64,000 nt of DNA, taken from assembly GCF_027530345.1 (NCBI RefSeq), contig NZ_JAPZQK010000019.1, positions 62,001 through 126,000 of the forward strand, written 5' to 3'. This DNA comes from Silanimonas sp. GTDB taxonomy: Bacteria > Pseudomonadota > Gammaproteobacteria > Xanthomonadales > Xanthomonadaceae. Made by a program: the position numbers and the translations under genes. This document shows, piece by piece, positions 57,110-64,000 of the stretch (positions within the stretch are counted from its first letter, which is position 1; every line of letters begins with the position of its first letter). The notes under the pieces were generated by a model that did no database searches, was not told the origin of the DNA, and worked only from the letters and a program-made list of their open reading frames with translations.

Positions 57110-58138
57110 TCAAGGACGTAGCACGAGTTTCCCGACACTCTGCCCCGACTCGATGCGGCGATGTGCTTGCGCCGCGTCAACGAGTGCGAAGGCCTCGACC
57201 GGCGGCGGCACCAGCCGGCCGTCGGCGAAGCGTTCCAGCAGCCAGAGCATTCCCTCGCGCAGCCGCGGCGCTTCCGCGGACAGGAAGCTGAGGTTGGCCG
57301 CCAACACGCTGCGGTTGCTGGTGGTCATGGCCAGCGGATTGAAGCGGGGCGTGCGCCACCAGTCCCAGGCCAGCTTCAGCCAGTTCACGCGGCCGTCCTT
57401 CGGCAGCATCGAGGCGAAGCCGTAGATCACCAGCTTGCCCATCGGGGCCAGCGCGTCGAAGCTGGCTTGCAGGGTCGAGACGCCGTTGGCGTCGAACACC
57501 GCGTGGAAGCCCTCCGGCGCGATCGCCTTCGCCGCAGCGACCCAGTCGCCGGCCGACTTGTCGATGACGTGCGTCGCGCCGAGCGCCTTCGCCGCGTCGA
57601 TCTTGTGCGCGGCACCCACCACGCCGGTGGCCTCGACGCCCGCCAGCAGCGCCAACTGAAGGAGGGCACCGCCCACGCCACCGGCTGCCGAATGCACTAG
57701 CCACCGATCACCGGCACGCGGGTATACCTGCTGATGCGCCATGAACCACGCGGTCAGGAACACCGTGGGCAGCGCCGCGGCCTGCGCGCTCGACAGCGAT
57801 GCCGGTGTCGCGAACACGCGGTCGGCCGGCAGGCAGATCGCGCTGGTGTAGCCGCCGAACAGGGTCACTCCGATCGCGCGGTCGCCGATCCGCCAGCCCT
57901 CGACGCCGTCCCCGATGGCATCGACCACGCCTGCCACCTCGAAGCCCGGCGTGATGGGATAGCCGTGCAGGCGCTTGGCGCTCTCGTACAGGCCCATGCG
58001 GATGATGCCGTCGGCGTAGTTCACGCCACAGGCTTCGACGCGCAGCCGCACCTCGCCGGCCTTCGGCAGCGGATCGGGGGACTCGACGAGGCGCAGGGCG
58101 TCGTAACCGCCCGGGCGTTCGATGACGATGCGGCGCAC
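57110..58138 (-). CDS. Zinc-free alcohol dehydrogenase / quinone oxidoreductase-like protein
   Basis: This is a 342-residue medium-chain dehydrogenase/reductase. VEACGVNYADGIIRMGLY lacks the zinc-binding Cys/His pattern, and the NADPH loop is HSAAGGVGGALLQLA. It resembles the synaptic-vesicle VAT-1-like quinone oxidoreductase subgroup. The start is GTG, six bases after the stop of the small membrane protein gene, so the two form an operon. Substrate is unknown. Confidence 0.85.
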   Translation of the reverse strand: MRRIVIERPGGYDALRLVESPDPLPKAGEVRLRVEACGVNYADGIIRMGLYESAKRLHGYPITPGFEVAGVVDAIGDGVEGWRIGDRAIGVTLFGGYTSAICLPADRVFATPASLSSAQAAALPTVFLTAWFMAHQQVYPRAGDRWLVHSAAGGVGGALLQLALLAGVEATGVVGAAHKIDAAKALGATHVIDKSAGDWVAAAKAIAPEGFHAVFDANGVSTLQASFDALAPMGKLVIYGFASMLPKDGRVNWLKLAWDWWRTPRFNPLAMTTSNRSVLAANLSFLSAEAPRLREGMLWLLERFADGRLVPPPVEAFALVDAAQAHRRIESGQSVGKLVLRP

Positions 58139-58143
58139 GCGGA

Positions 58144-58548
58144 TCAGCCGCCCGCTGGTCGGCGCCAGCGCGCCACGCCCATGGCGATCGGCAGCGGAAT
58201 CGCCAGCATCGCGATGAGCATCCACAGCGGGTGCGGCAGCAGGCTGAGATTGATGGCGCAGAGCCCCACCATCAGCAGGCCGAGGGCGATGCCGAGGCCC
58301 TTCCAGCGCGGCCGGGCGATCGTGGTGGCGACCAGCACGGCCACGGTGGTCGCGATGGCATAGGCCAGCAGTACCCACGCTTTCGCCGCGAGCGGCATCG
58401 CTTCGACGAAGCCCGCCATCTGCGCCGCGTCCTTCGGGTCGATGCCCGTGGGTAGCGGCCAAACGGCGTGTCCGACCGCCTGGAGGCCGGCCACCGTCAG
58501 CGACAGGGCGACGGCGCCGGCGAGGAACGCGAGGATCAAGCGAAGCAT
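58144..58548 (-). CDS. Small hypothetical membrane protein
   Basis: This is a 134-residue protein with four hydrophobic helices (first LILAFLAGAVALSLTVAGL; last about residues 105-125). GGAG precedes the ATG at 58548 at good spacing. PLPTGIDPKDAAQMAGFVEA is an exposed loop. No function is recognised. It is translated just ahead of the quinone oxidoreductase-like gene. Confidence 0.75.
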   Translation of the reverse strand: MLRLILAFLAGAVALSLTVAGLQAVGHAVWPLPTGIDPKDAAQMAGFVEAMPLAAKAWVLLAYAIATTVAVLVATTIARPRWKGLGIALGLLMVGLCAINLSLLPHPLWMLIAMLAIPLPIAMGVARWRRPAGG

Positions 58549-58594
58549 GGACGTCTCCCTCCCGAGGAGCGCCCAGCCTGCGTCAGCCCACGCC

Positions 58595-58624
58595 AAAAAG
58601 GAAACGGGCCCGAAGGCCCGTTCC
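58595..58624 (-). terminator. Terminator after the DEAD-box helicase gene
   Basis: On the minus strand a stem of at least eight bases (AACGGGCC / GGCCCGTT, loop of four) is followed by five T. It lies about 25 bases past the helicase stop codon and before the small membrane protein gene. This is one of the clearest intrinsic terminators in the window. Confidence 0.8.
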
Positions 58625-58647
58625 TGGTCCAGCGATGGCGTGGCCGA

Positions 58648-60045
58648 TCAGGCCGGACGCGTGCCGTCGCGGCGCTGGCCGCCCTGACGCTGGCCACCAC
58701 CACCGTTGCCACCGTCGCGGCGCGGGCCGCCGGCGTGGCCCTGCGGGCGGCCACCGTCACGGCGCGGGCCGTGGGCATGGCCGTCGCGGCGCGGGGCGGC
58801 GGCATTGCCACCCGGGCGCTGACCATCACGGCGCGGCGGACGCGGACCGTCCGGGCGACGCGCGCGCTGCTGGCCGGCGGTGCTGTCGTCGTTGATGTCG
58901 TTGCCGTCGCGGAAGCTCCAGTCCGGCGGGAAGCCGTCGAGGCCGCGCACTTCCAGCGGGTCCTTGAGGATGCGCTGCACCTGGCGGAGCAGCTTGGCCT
59001 CGTCCTTCGAGACCAGCGACACCGCCTCGCCGGTGCAGCCGGCGCGGCCGGTGCGGCCGATGCGGTGCACGTAGTCCTCGGGGACCATCGGCAGCTCGAA
59101 GTTGATGACGCGCGGCAGGGCCGGGATGTCGAGGCCGCGTGCGGCGATGTCGGTCGCCACCAGCACGCGCACGGCGCCGCTCTTGAAGTCGGCCAGCGCG
59201 CGCAGGCGGGCGTTCTGCGACTTGTTGCCGTGGATGGCTTCGGCGCGGATGCCGGCGGCGGTGATCTGCTTGGCGAGGCGGTCCGAGCCGTGCTTGGTCT
59301 TGGCGAAGACCAGGGTCTGGTCCTGGAAGTGCGTGGAGAGCAGCTGCAGCAGCACTTCGCGCTTCTGGGTGTCGCGCACCGGATGCACGCGGTGGGTGAC
59401 CATCGTGGCGACGGCGTTCGGCGGATTCACCTGGATTTCCTGCGGATCGCGCAGGGCTTCCTTGGCGATCTCGCGGATGGCCTTGTCGAAGGTGGCCGAG
59501 AACAGCATCGTCTGGCGCTGCTTCGGCACCATCGCGATGATGCGGCGGATGGCCGGCAGGAAGCCGATGTCGAGCATGCGGTCGGCTTCGTCGAGCACCA
59601 GCACCTGCACTTCGCGCAGGTCGACGTTGCGCTGCTGCATGTGGTCGATCAGGCGGCCCGGGCAGGCCACGATGATGTCGACGCCACGGCGCAGGGTGTT
59701 GGCCTGGTTCACCAGCGAGACGCCGCCGTAGACGACGGCCATCTTCAGCGACAGGTGCTTGGCGTAGTCGCGCAGGTTGTCGTGCACCTGCTGGGCGAGT
59801 TCGCGGGTGGGGGCAAGAATCAGGGCGCGCGGGTTGCGCGTGCGTTCGCCGGTGGCGAGCTTCTGCAGCAGGGGCAGGCCGAACGCGGCGGTCTTGCCGG
59901 TGCCGGTCTGCGCGCCGGCCAGCAGGTCGCGGCCTTCGAGGGCCGCCGGGATGGCTTCGGCCTGGATCGGCGTGGGCGTGGTGAAACCGAGGCCGTCGAG
60001 CGCACGGCAGAGCGCGGGCGTGAGCCCGAGGGATTCAAACGTCAT
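58648..60045 (-). CDS. rhlE: RhlE-type DEAD-box RNA helicase
   Basis: This is a 465-residue ATP-dependent RNA helicase. Motifs are in order: Q motif, AQTGTGKT, PTRELA, DEAD, SAT and HRIGRTGR. Residues about 385-465 form a low-complexity basic tail with repeated PRRDG/GPRRDGG blocks, likely an RNA-binding RGG-like extension. The start MTFESLGLTPALCRALDG at 60045 has GGAG upstream; a longer open frame exists but lies in the leader. A 243-base gap to the Usp gene probably holds its promoter and a 5' leader. Confidence 0.93.
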   Translation of the reverse strand: MTFESLGLTPALCRALDGLGFTTPTPIQAEAIPAALEGRDLLAGAQTGTGKTAAFGLPLLQKLATGERTRNPRALILAPTRELAQQVHDNLRDYAKHLSLKMAVVYGGVSLVNQANTLRRGVDIIVACPGRLIDHMQQRNVDLREVQVLVLDEADRMLDIGFLPAIRRIIAMVPKQRQTMLFSATFDKAIREIAKEALRDPQEIQVNPPNAVATMVTHRVHPVRDTQKREVLLQLLSTHFQDQTLVFAKTKHGSDRLAKQITAAGIRAEAIHGNKSQNARLRALADFKSGAVRVLVATDIAARGLDIPALPRVINFELPMVPEDYVHRIGRTGRAGCTGEAVSLVSKDEAKLLRQVQRILKDPLEVRGLDGFPPDWSFRDGNDINDDSTAGQQRARRPDGPRPPRRDGQRPGGNAAAPRRDGHAHGPRRDGGRPQGHAGGPRRDGGNGGGGQRQGGQRRDGTRPA

Positions 60046-60288
60046 GAGAGAACACTCCAAAAGCGAAAAACCCGGAGCGTTCCCTGGAACCGCGCTGCGA
60101 GAGGGTGCGGACGAACCGCTGACGGTGCCCTTGGGCGGGCGGAAGGGCCGGGGCGACGGCTTCAAGCCGAGGCGCGCGGCCGGCGTGGGGACCTTGGATC
60201 ACCCGGCACCGGAAGCCGCGCACCCTACGGCAAGCGCGCCGCCCGCGCCAGCCCGGCGTTCGGACGGTTCAGCCGCGAGCCATCGGTC

Positions 60289-61188
60289 TCAGGCCGGTTG
60301 GGGCACCAGCAGCACGTCGGCGTCGAGCTTGGCCAGCAGGCGCTGACCGACGCTGCCGAGCAAGCCGCCGAGCCACGGGCCGTGGCCCCGGGTGCCGAGC
60401 ACCACGAGGTCCGCGCCACGTTCTGCGGCCTCCCGTTCGACCGTCTCCGCCACGTCGCCGCGGCGGAAGTGCGCCACCCAGTCCGGGTAGCGGGCGGACA
60501 GCGCGGCGAAGCGTTCCAACGCGCCTTTCTCCGCCTCGGCGGTGAAACGCTCGAGCGCGGCGGGGTCGGGCTGGACGAGGGCGAGCGTGGCCTCCGGCAG
60601 CGAGGGATGCACGTGCAGCAGGTGTTTCTCCGCGGCCGGCGCGAGCACGGCGGCCCAGGGCAAGGCGCGCTCGGCGGTGGGGCTGAAATCGGAAGCGCCG
60701 AGCACCCGTCGCCAGGGCGCGGTTGCGGGCCGGCGGCAGACCAGCAGCGGCAACGGGCTGGCGTGCACGGCGGCCTGCGCGGTGGTGCCGAGCAGCCGCT
60801 GCCCCAGCCCGGTCGGGGCGTGGGCGCCCAGCACCAGCAGGTCGCCACCGAGCTCGGCAGCGAGGGCGCCGAGGTCGCGGCGCGGCTGGCCCACGAGGCA
60901 GTGCAGGGCGATATCGGGATGGGTCAGCGAGGCCAACCGGGCCCGTTGCTGGCGGAGACGTGCGAGGCCGGCTTCCTGCAGGGCTTCAAGGCCGATCCAC
61001 GCCACGCTGCCCGGGTCGCCCCAGGCCGAGACGACGGGCAGCGGTTCGACCACATGCATCAGACTGAGCCGCGCCCCGAGGGCGACGGCGAGCGCATCGG
61101 CGCGCCGCAGCGCGTCGTCGGCGCAGGCACTGAAATCGCTGGCCACCACGAGGTGGGACGGGGCGGGGGTGGACGCTGCGTTCGACAT
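60289..61188 (-). CDS. Tandem universal stress protein
   Basis: This 299-residue protein has two Usp domains. Domain 1 (about 12-150) has the ATP loop GAHAPTGLGQRLLGTT, and domain 2 (about 158-297) has GTRGHGPWLGGLLGSVGQRL. Both keep the G-x2-G-x(n)-G-S/T nucleotide pattern, so ATP binding is likely. GGGAG precedes the ATG at 61188. Usp proteins help survival in starvation or oxygen limitation; the partner is unknown. Confidence 0.9.
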   Translation of the reverse strand: MSNAASTPAPSHLVVASDFSACADDALRRADALAVALGARLSLMHVVEPLPVVSAWGDPGSVAWIGLEALQEAGLARLRQQRARLASLTHPDIALHCLVGQPRRDLGALAAELGGDLLVLGAHAPTGLGQRLLGTTAQAAVHASPLPLLVCRRPATAPWRRVLGASDFSPTAERALPWAAVLAPAAEKHLLHVHPSLPEATLALVQPDPAALERFTAEAEKGALERFAALSARYPDWVAHFRRGDVAETVEREAAERGADLVVLGTRGHGPWLGGLLGSVGQRLLAKLDADVLLVPQPA

Positions 61189-61271
61189 GGCCGGAGCTCC
61201 CGGGGGCGATGAGGCCACCATGCGCGGCTGGAATGGGCTGTCGCATGACCTCGGTCAAGTATCCTGCGCCG

Positions 61272-61637
61272 ATGTGGAACGACCTGCGCCGAGGGCTCTG
61301 GATCGCCCTCGCCTACACGGCGTTGGGGCTGGGCGTGATCGGCATCTTCCTGCCCGGCCTGCCGACCACGCCCTTCATCCTCGTCGCCGCCTGGGCCGCC
61401 GCGAAAAGCTCGCGCCACTTGCACCAGTGGCTGCTCGACCACCGCCTGTTCGGGCCCATGGTGCGCGACTGGCAGGCCCGCGGTGCGGTGAGCCGGAAGG
61501 CGAAGCGCATGGCCCTGCTGATGATGTCGCTATGCGCCGTGCTGATGTTCGCCACCGCGCCGCAGTGGTGGATGGCAGCGACCGGTACGGCCTGCATGGC
61601 CGTCGTCGCGATCTGGCTCTGGCGTCGGCCGGAGTAG
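61272..61637 (+). CDS. DUF454 (YbaN-like) membrane protein
   Basis: This 121-residue inner-membrane protein has three helices. GLGVIGIFLPGLPTTPFILVA and HQWLLDHRLFGPMVRDW are the DUF454 hallmarks. Function is unknown. MWNDLRRGL at 61272 is the chosen start; an upstream in-frame ATG at about 61245 would add 9 residues. It is divergent from the Usp gene and convergent with the NlpC/P60 gene. Confidence 0.85.
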   Translation: MWNDLRRGLWIALAYTALGLGVIGIFLPGLPTTPFILVAAWAAAKSSRHLHQWLLDHRLFGPMVRDWQARGAVSRKAKRMALLMMSLCAVLMFATAPQWWMAATGTACMAVVAIWLWRRPE

Positions 61638-61650
61638 TCCGCGGGGCCGC

Positions 61651-62238
61651 TCAGGGCGCCGCGTCGAGGATCCGCTTCGCGCCCTGGAAGCTGCGCGTCC
61701 AGTGCGGAGCGGCCAGGGCGTCGATGCGCACGCGGCCGCCGCGGCTGGGCGAATGGATGAAGCGCCCCTCACCGACGTAGATGCCGACGTGGTCGATCCG
61801 GCCCCGGCCCTGGCGGAAAAAGACCAGGTCGCCGGCGGAGAGCGCGGCTTTGTCGACCGGCCTGCCGGCGGCCGCGAACTGGTCGTTCGCGGTTCGCGGC
61901 AGTTCGAGCCCGAGCGATTCACGGAAGACGTAGGACGTGAAGCCCGAGCAGTCGAAGCCGCGCTGCGGCGTGGTGCCACCGAACCGGTAGGGTGTGCCGA
62001 TCAGGCCCATCGCCTGCATCAGCACGTCGTCGGCGCGGAGGTCGAGCGGCACCGCGTCGCTGGTGCGATCGCTGTGCAGGGCGCGGGGTTCGGAGGCGCT
62101 CTCGCCGGACGTCTCGTCGCGGTCGCCGAGGCTGGCGCAGCCGGAGAGCAGGCCGAGCGCAAGCGCCAGCGCCGCGGCGCTTGGCGCGGTGCCACGGGCG
62201 GCGGGATAATGGCGGGGCAGGGCGTTGCGGCCGTTCAT
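61651..62238 (-). CDS. NlpC/P60 family lipoprotein (MepS-like)
   Basis: This is a 195-residue predicted peptidoglycan hydrolase. A lipoprotein signal ends with LLSGC. The NlpC/P60 domain (about 70-190) has the catalytic Cys in FDCSGFTSYVF and His in DHVGIYVGEG, with a third polar residue in FIHSPS. Such enzymes cut meso-DAP cross-links. It is encoded on the strand opposite to slyD, 66 bases apart. Confidence 0.9.
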   Translation of the reverse strand: MNGRNALPRHYPAARGTAPSAAALALALGLLSGCASLGDRDETSGESASEPRALHSDRTSDAVPLDLRADDVLMQAMGLIGTPYRFGGTTPQRGFDCSGFTSYVFRESLGLELPRTANDQFAAAGRPVDKAALSAGDLVFFRQGRGRIDHVGIYVGEGRFIHSPSRGGRVRIDALAAPHWTRSFQGAKRILDAAP

Positions 62239-62304
62239 GGTCGCGGAGTCTGCCCCATCCCGTGCGCTGCCTTCCAGCGCCCCATCCCGAGTTTTGGAAT
62301 TCCC

Positions 62305-62784
62305 ATGAAGATCGAGAAAGACCACGTCGTCCGCCTGCACTACACCGTGTCCGAGGCGGGTGGCGAGGCCATCGAGAGCTCGCGCGAGAGCGAGCCGCTG
62401 GCCGTGCTGATCGGCCACAACGCCATCATCCCGGGCCTCGAGGCCGCCCTCATCGGCCGCGAAGCCGGCGAGACCTTCGACGTCACCGTGGCGCCGGACC
62501 AGGCCTACGGCGAGCGCCGTCCGGGTCTCGTGCAGCGCATCCCGCGCAAGCATTTCAAGAACCAGAAGCTGGCCGTGGGCATGCAGATCGTGGTCCCGAC
62601 GCAGATGGGCCCGCGCCCGGTCACTGTCGAGAAGATCGGCCTGTCGGTGGTCGACGTCGACTTGAACCATCCGATGGCCGGCAAGAGCTTGAGCTTCAAC
62701 GTCGAGGTCGTCGACGTCCGCGAAGCGACGGCCGAAGAGAAGGACCACGGCCACGTCCACGGCGAGGGTGGCGTCGAGCACTGA
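62305..62784 (+). CDS. slyD: SlyD-type FKBP peptidyl-prolyl isomerase
   Basis: This is a 159-residue cytoplasmic isomerase and chaperone. The N-terminal FKBP domain is interrupted by an insert-in-flap domain (about residues 70-120), and PLAVLIGHNAIIPGLEAALIG is the binding region. The C-terminus is short and His-rich (HGHVHGEGGVEH), compatible with nickel or zinc binding, though much shorter than in E. coli. A terminator follows the stop. Confidence 0.93.
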   Translation: MKIEKDHVVRLHYTVSEAGGEAIESSRESEPLAVLIGHNAIIPGLEAALIGREAGETFDVTVAPDQAYGERRPGLVQRIPRKHFKNQKLAVGMQIVVPTQMGPRPVTVEKIGLSVVDVDLNHPMAGKSLSFNVEVVDVREATAEEKDHGHVHGEGGVEH

Positions 62785-62809
62785 CGCCCGCGCCCTTCCG
62801 GTAGCCACG

Positions 62810-62849
62810 ACGCCCCCGCAGCCCCTAGGCTTCGGGGGCGTTCATTTTC
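62810..62849 (+). terminator. Terminator after slyD
   Basis: A 9-base stem (ACGCCCCCG / CGGGGGCGT) with a 14-base loop is followed by TCATTTTC. It lies in the 75-base gap between slyD and the DUF418 gene on the same strand. Confidence 0.7.
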
Positions 62850-62859
62850 AGAGTGCCCG

Positions 62860-64000
62860 ATGACCCTTTCCGCTTCCGCGGCGCCCACCGCCGACCACGA
62901 CCGACTGCCCGTCATGGACATCCTGCGCGGCTTCGCGCTGCTCGGGATCTTCCTGATGAACATCGAGTTCTTCACCCGGACGCTGCAGTCCTACTCGGGT
63001 GGCGTTTCGCCCTCCGAGGGCTGGGACCACGTCTTCGGCCTCGCCATCTACGTGGCCGTGCAGGGCAAATTCTGGGTGTTGTTCGCTCTGCTGTTCGGCA
63101 TGGGCTTCGCCCTGATGCGCGACCGTGCCTTGGCCACGGGACGTCCGTTCTTCGGGATGTACCTGCGCCGCACGTTGCTGCTGGCGCTGTTCGGCGTGCT
63201 GCATATCGCGTTCGTCTGGGTCGGCGACATCCTTCTGGCCTACGCCATCACGGCACTGCTGCTGATGATGTTCGCGTGGCTGCGCAGGACGGCGGCCTGG
63301 GTGGTCGGCGCCCTCGTGTATCTCGGCATGGCGGGCCTTTGGCTGCTGATGGGCGTGGGTCTGATGTTCATGCCGGATTCGATGATGGAACCGGTGCGCG
63401 CGGAGATGATGGGCCTCGTTGCCGAGGCCGAACGCGCCGCGGCCGTTTACCGTGAAGGCAGCTTCGTCGAGATCACCGGCCAGCGGCTCTCGGATTTCCA
63501 GTTCCTTGCCACGGGAGCGTTGCCCTTCCAGGTCCCGATGATGCTGGGCGTGTTCCTGATCGGCAGCTGGCTGGTCGGCAGCGGTCGCCTTGCAGACCCG
63601 GTCGCCCATCGCGGGTTCTTCGTGAAGCTGGCGGTGGGTGGACTGGCGCTCGGTGCGCTGGGCGTCGCGGCCAGCGTGGCCTTGGGTACGCAGTTCGACC
63701 TCGTCGACGGCTTTGCCGAGGCGACCGCCGCCATGGGGTTGATGTCGCTGGGCAACCTGCCGCTCGCCCTCGGCTACCTCGCCCTCGTCGTGCTCCTCGC
63801 CACCGGCCCGCTGCGCGGGGCGTTCGGCGTCCTCGCGCCGGCCGGCCGCATGGCGCTGACGAATTATCTGATGCAGTCCGTCGTCGGCACGCTGGTCTTC
63901 TACGGCTACGGGTTGGGTCTCTGGGGCGAAGTCGGCCGCAGCGGGCAGGTTGGCATCGTGCTGGTGGTATTCGCCGCGCAGGTCGCCTTCAGCCACTGGT
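62860..64000 (+). CDS. DUF418 family membrane protein (3' end outside window)
   Basis: This is a polytopic membrane protein with 380 codons visible; the end lies right of the window. Residues about 18-32 (MDILRGFALLGIFLM) are the family start. FALLFGMGFALMRDRA and GRMALTNYLMQSVVGTLVFYG are further DUF418 motifs. Function is unknown. An acyltransferase-3-like topology has been noted for the wider family. It follows the slyD terminator and should have its own promoter. Confidence 0.88.
   Translation, partial: MTLSASAAPTADHDRLPVMDILRGFALLGIFLMNIEFFTRTLQSYSGGVSPSEGWDHVFGLAIYVAVQGKFWVLFALLFGMGFALMRDRALATGRPFFGMYLRRTLLLALFGVLHIAFVWVGDILLAYAITALLLMMFAWLRRTAAWVVGALVYLGMAGLWLLMGVGLMFMPDSMMEPVRAEMMGLVAEAERAAAVYREGSFVEITGQRLSDFQFLATGALPFQVPMMLGVFLIGSWLVGSGRLADPVAHRGFFVKLAVGGLALGALGVAASVALGTQFDLVDGFAEATAAMGLMSLGNLPLALGYLALVVLLATGPLRGAFGVLAPAGRMALTNYLMQSVVGTLVFYGYGLGLWGEVGRSGQVGIVLVVFAAQVAFSHW

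Noticed and set aside
58720-58880. Direct DNA repeats in the helicase 3' end
   Set aside because: The repeats are coding repeats of the PRRDG protein tail, not a mobile or CRISPR repeat array.

Overview
The window is high-GC DNA from a gammaproteobacterium, most likely Xanthomonadaceae/Lysobacteraceae (a Lysobacter- or Luteimonas-like genome). This rests on gene order: pyrH-frr-uppS-cdsA-dxr-rseP-bamA-lpxD-fabZ-lpxA-lpxB-rnhB next to dnaE, rpsB-tsf, then map-glnD-dapD-yffB and dapE...asnB. No rRNA, tRNA, insertion sequence, CRISPR array or phage module was seen.

Region 1 (1-16.2 kb, mostly minus strand) is an essential-gene cluster for DNA replication, lipid A, outer-membrane biogenesis, isoprenoid, phospholipid and UMP synthesis. 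Most neighbours overlap by 1-16 bases, so they are probably translationally coupled. A plus-strand secreted alpha/beta hydrolase and a small ORF sit between rnhB and dnaE. skp is absent between bamA and lpxD. Region 2 (16.3-23.9 kb) holds an AIM24-family gene, tsf and rpsB (good promoter and long leader), then map-glnD-dapD-yffB on the plus strand.

Region 3 (23.9-33.9 kb) is the main accessory element. Two divergent megasynthase genes are wedged between yffB and dapE: a 1020-residue formyltransferase / luciferase-like monooxygenase / carrier protein, and a 2271-residue polyketide synthase with the unusual order KS-AT-KR-DH-ACP-C. No adenylation domain, thioesterase or phosphopantetheinyl transferase is in the window. 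The PKS stop codon overlaps the dapE start (ATGA), so a cell-wall gene is coupled to a secondary-metabolism gene.

Region 4 (33.9-46 kb) carries dapE, a nucleotide-transporter-like protein and asnB. asnB is preceded by a 22-codon ORF with six Asn codons within nine, followed by an intrinsic terminator: an apparent asparagine attenuator. Beyond are a three-domain lipoprotein, a DUF808 protein, an unknown helical protein, a penicillin-acylase-family enzyme and parC.

Region 5 (46-51.4 kb) is a RegA/PrrA-type response regulator and RegB/PrrB-type kinase (the usual redox Cys is Ala), divergent from a PepSY membrane protein and a TonB-dependent receptor. A near-consensus RegA/RegR box lies between them. 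Region 6 (51.4-64 kb) holds trxC with a 35-residue membrane peptide, a HemJ-like protein, a BASS-family transporter, a GtrA-fused membrane glycosyltransferase pair, a quinone oxidoreductase-like protein, a RhlE-type helicase, a double Usp protein, a DUF454 protein, an NlpC/P60 lipoprotein, a SlyD-type isomerase and a truncated DUF418 protein.
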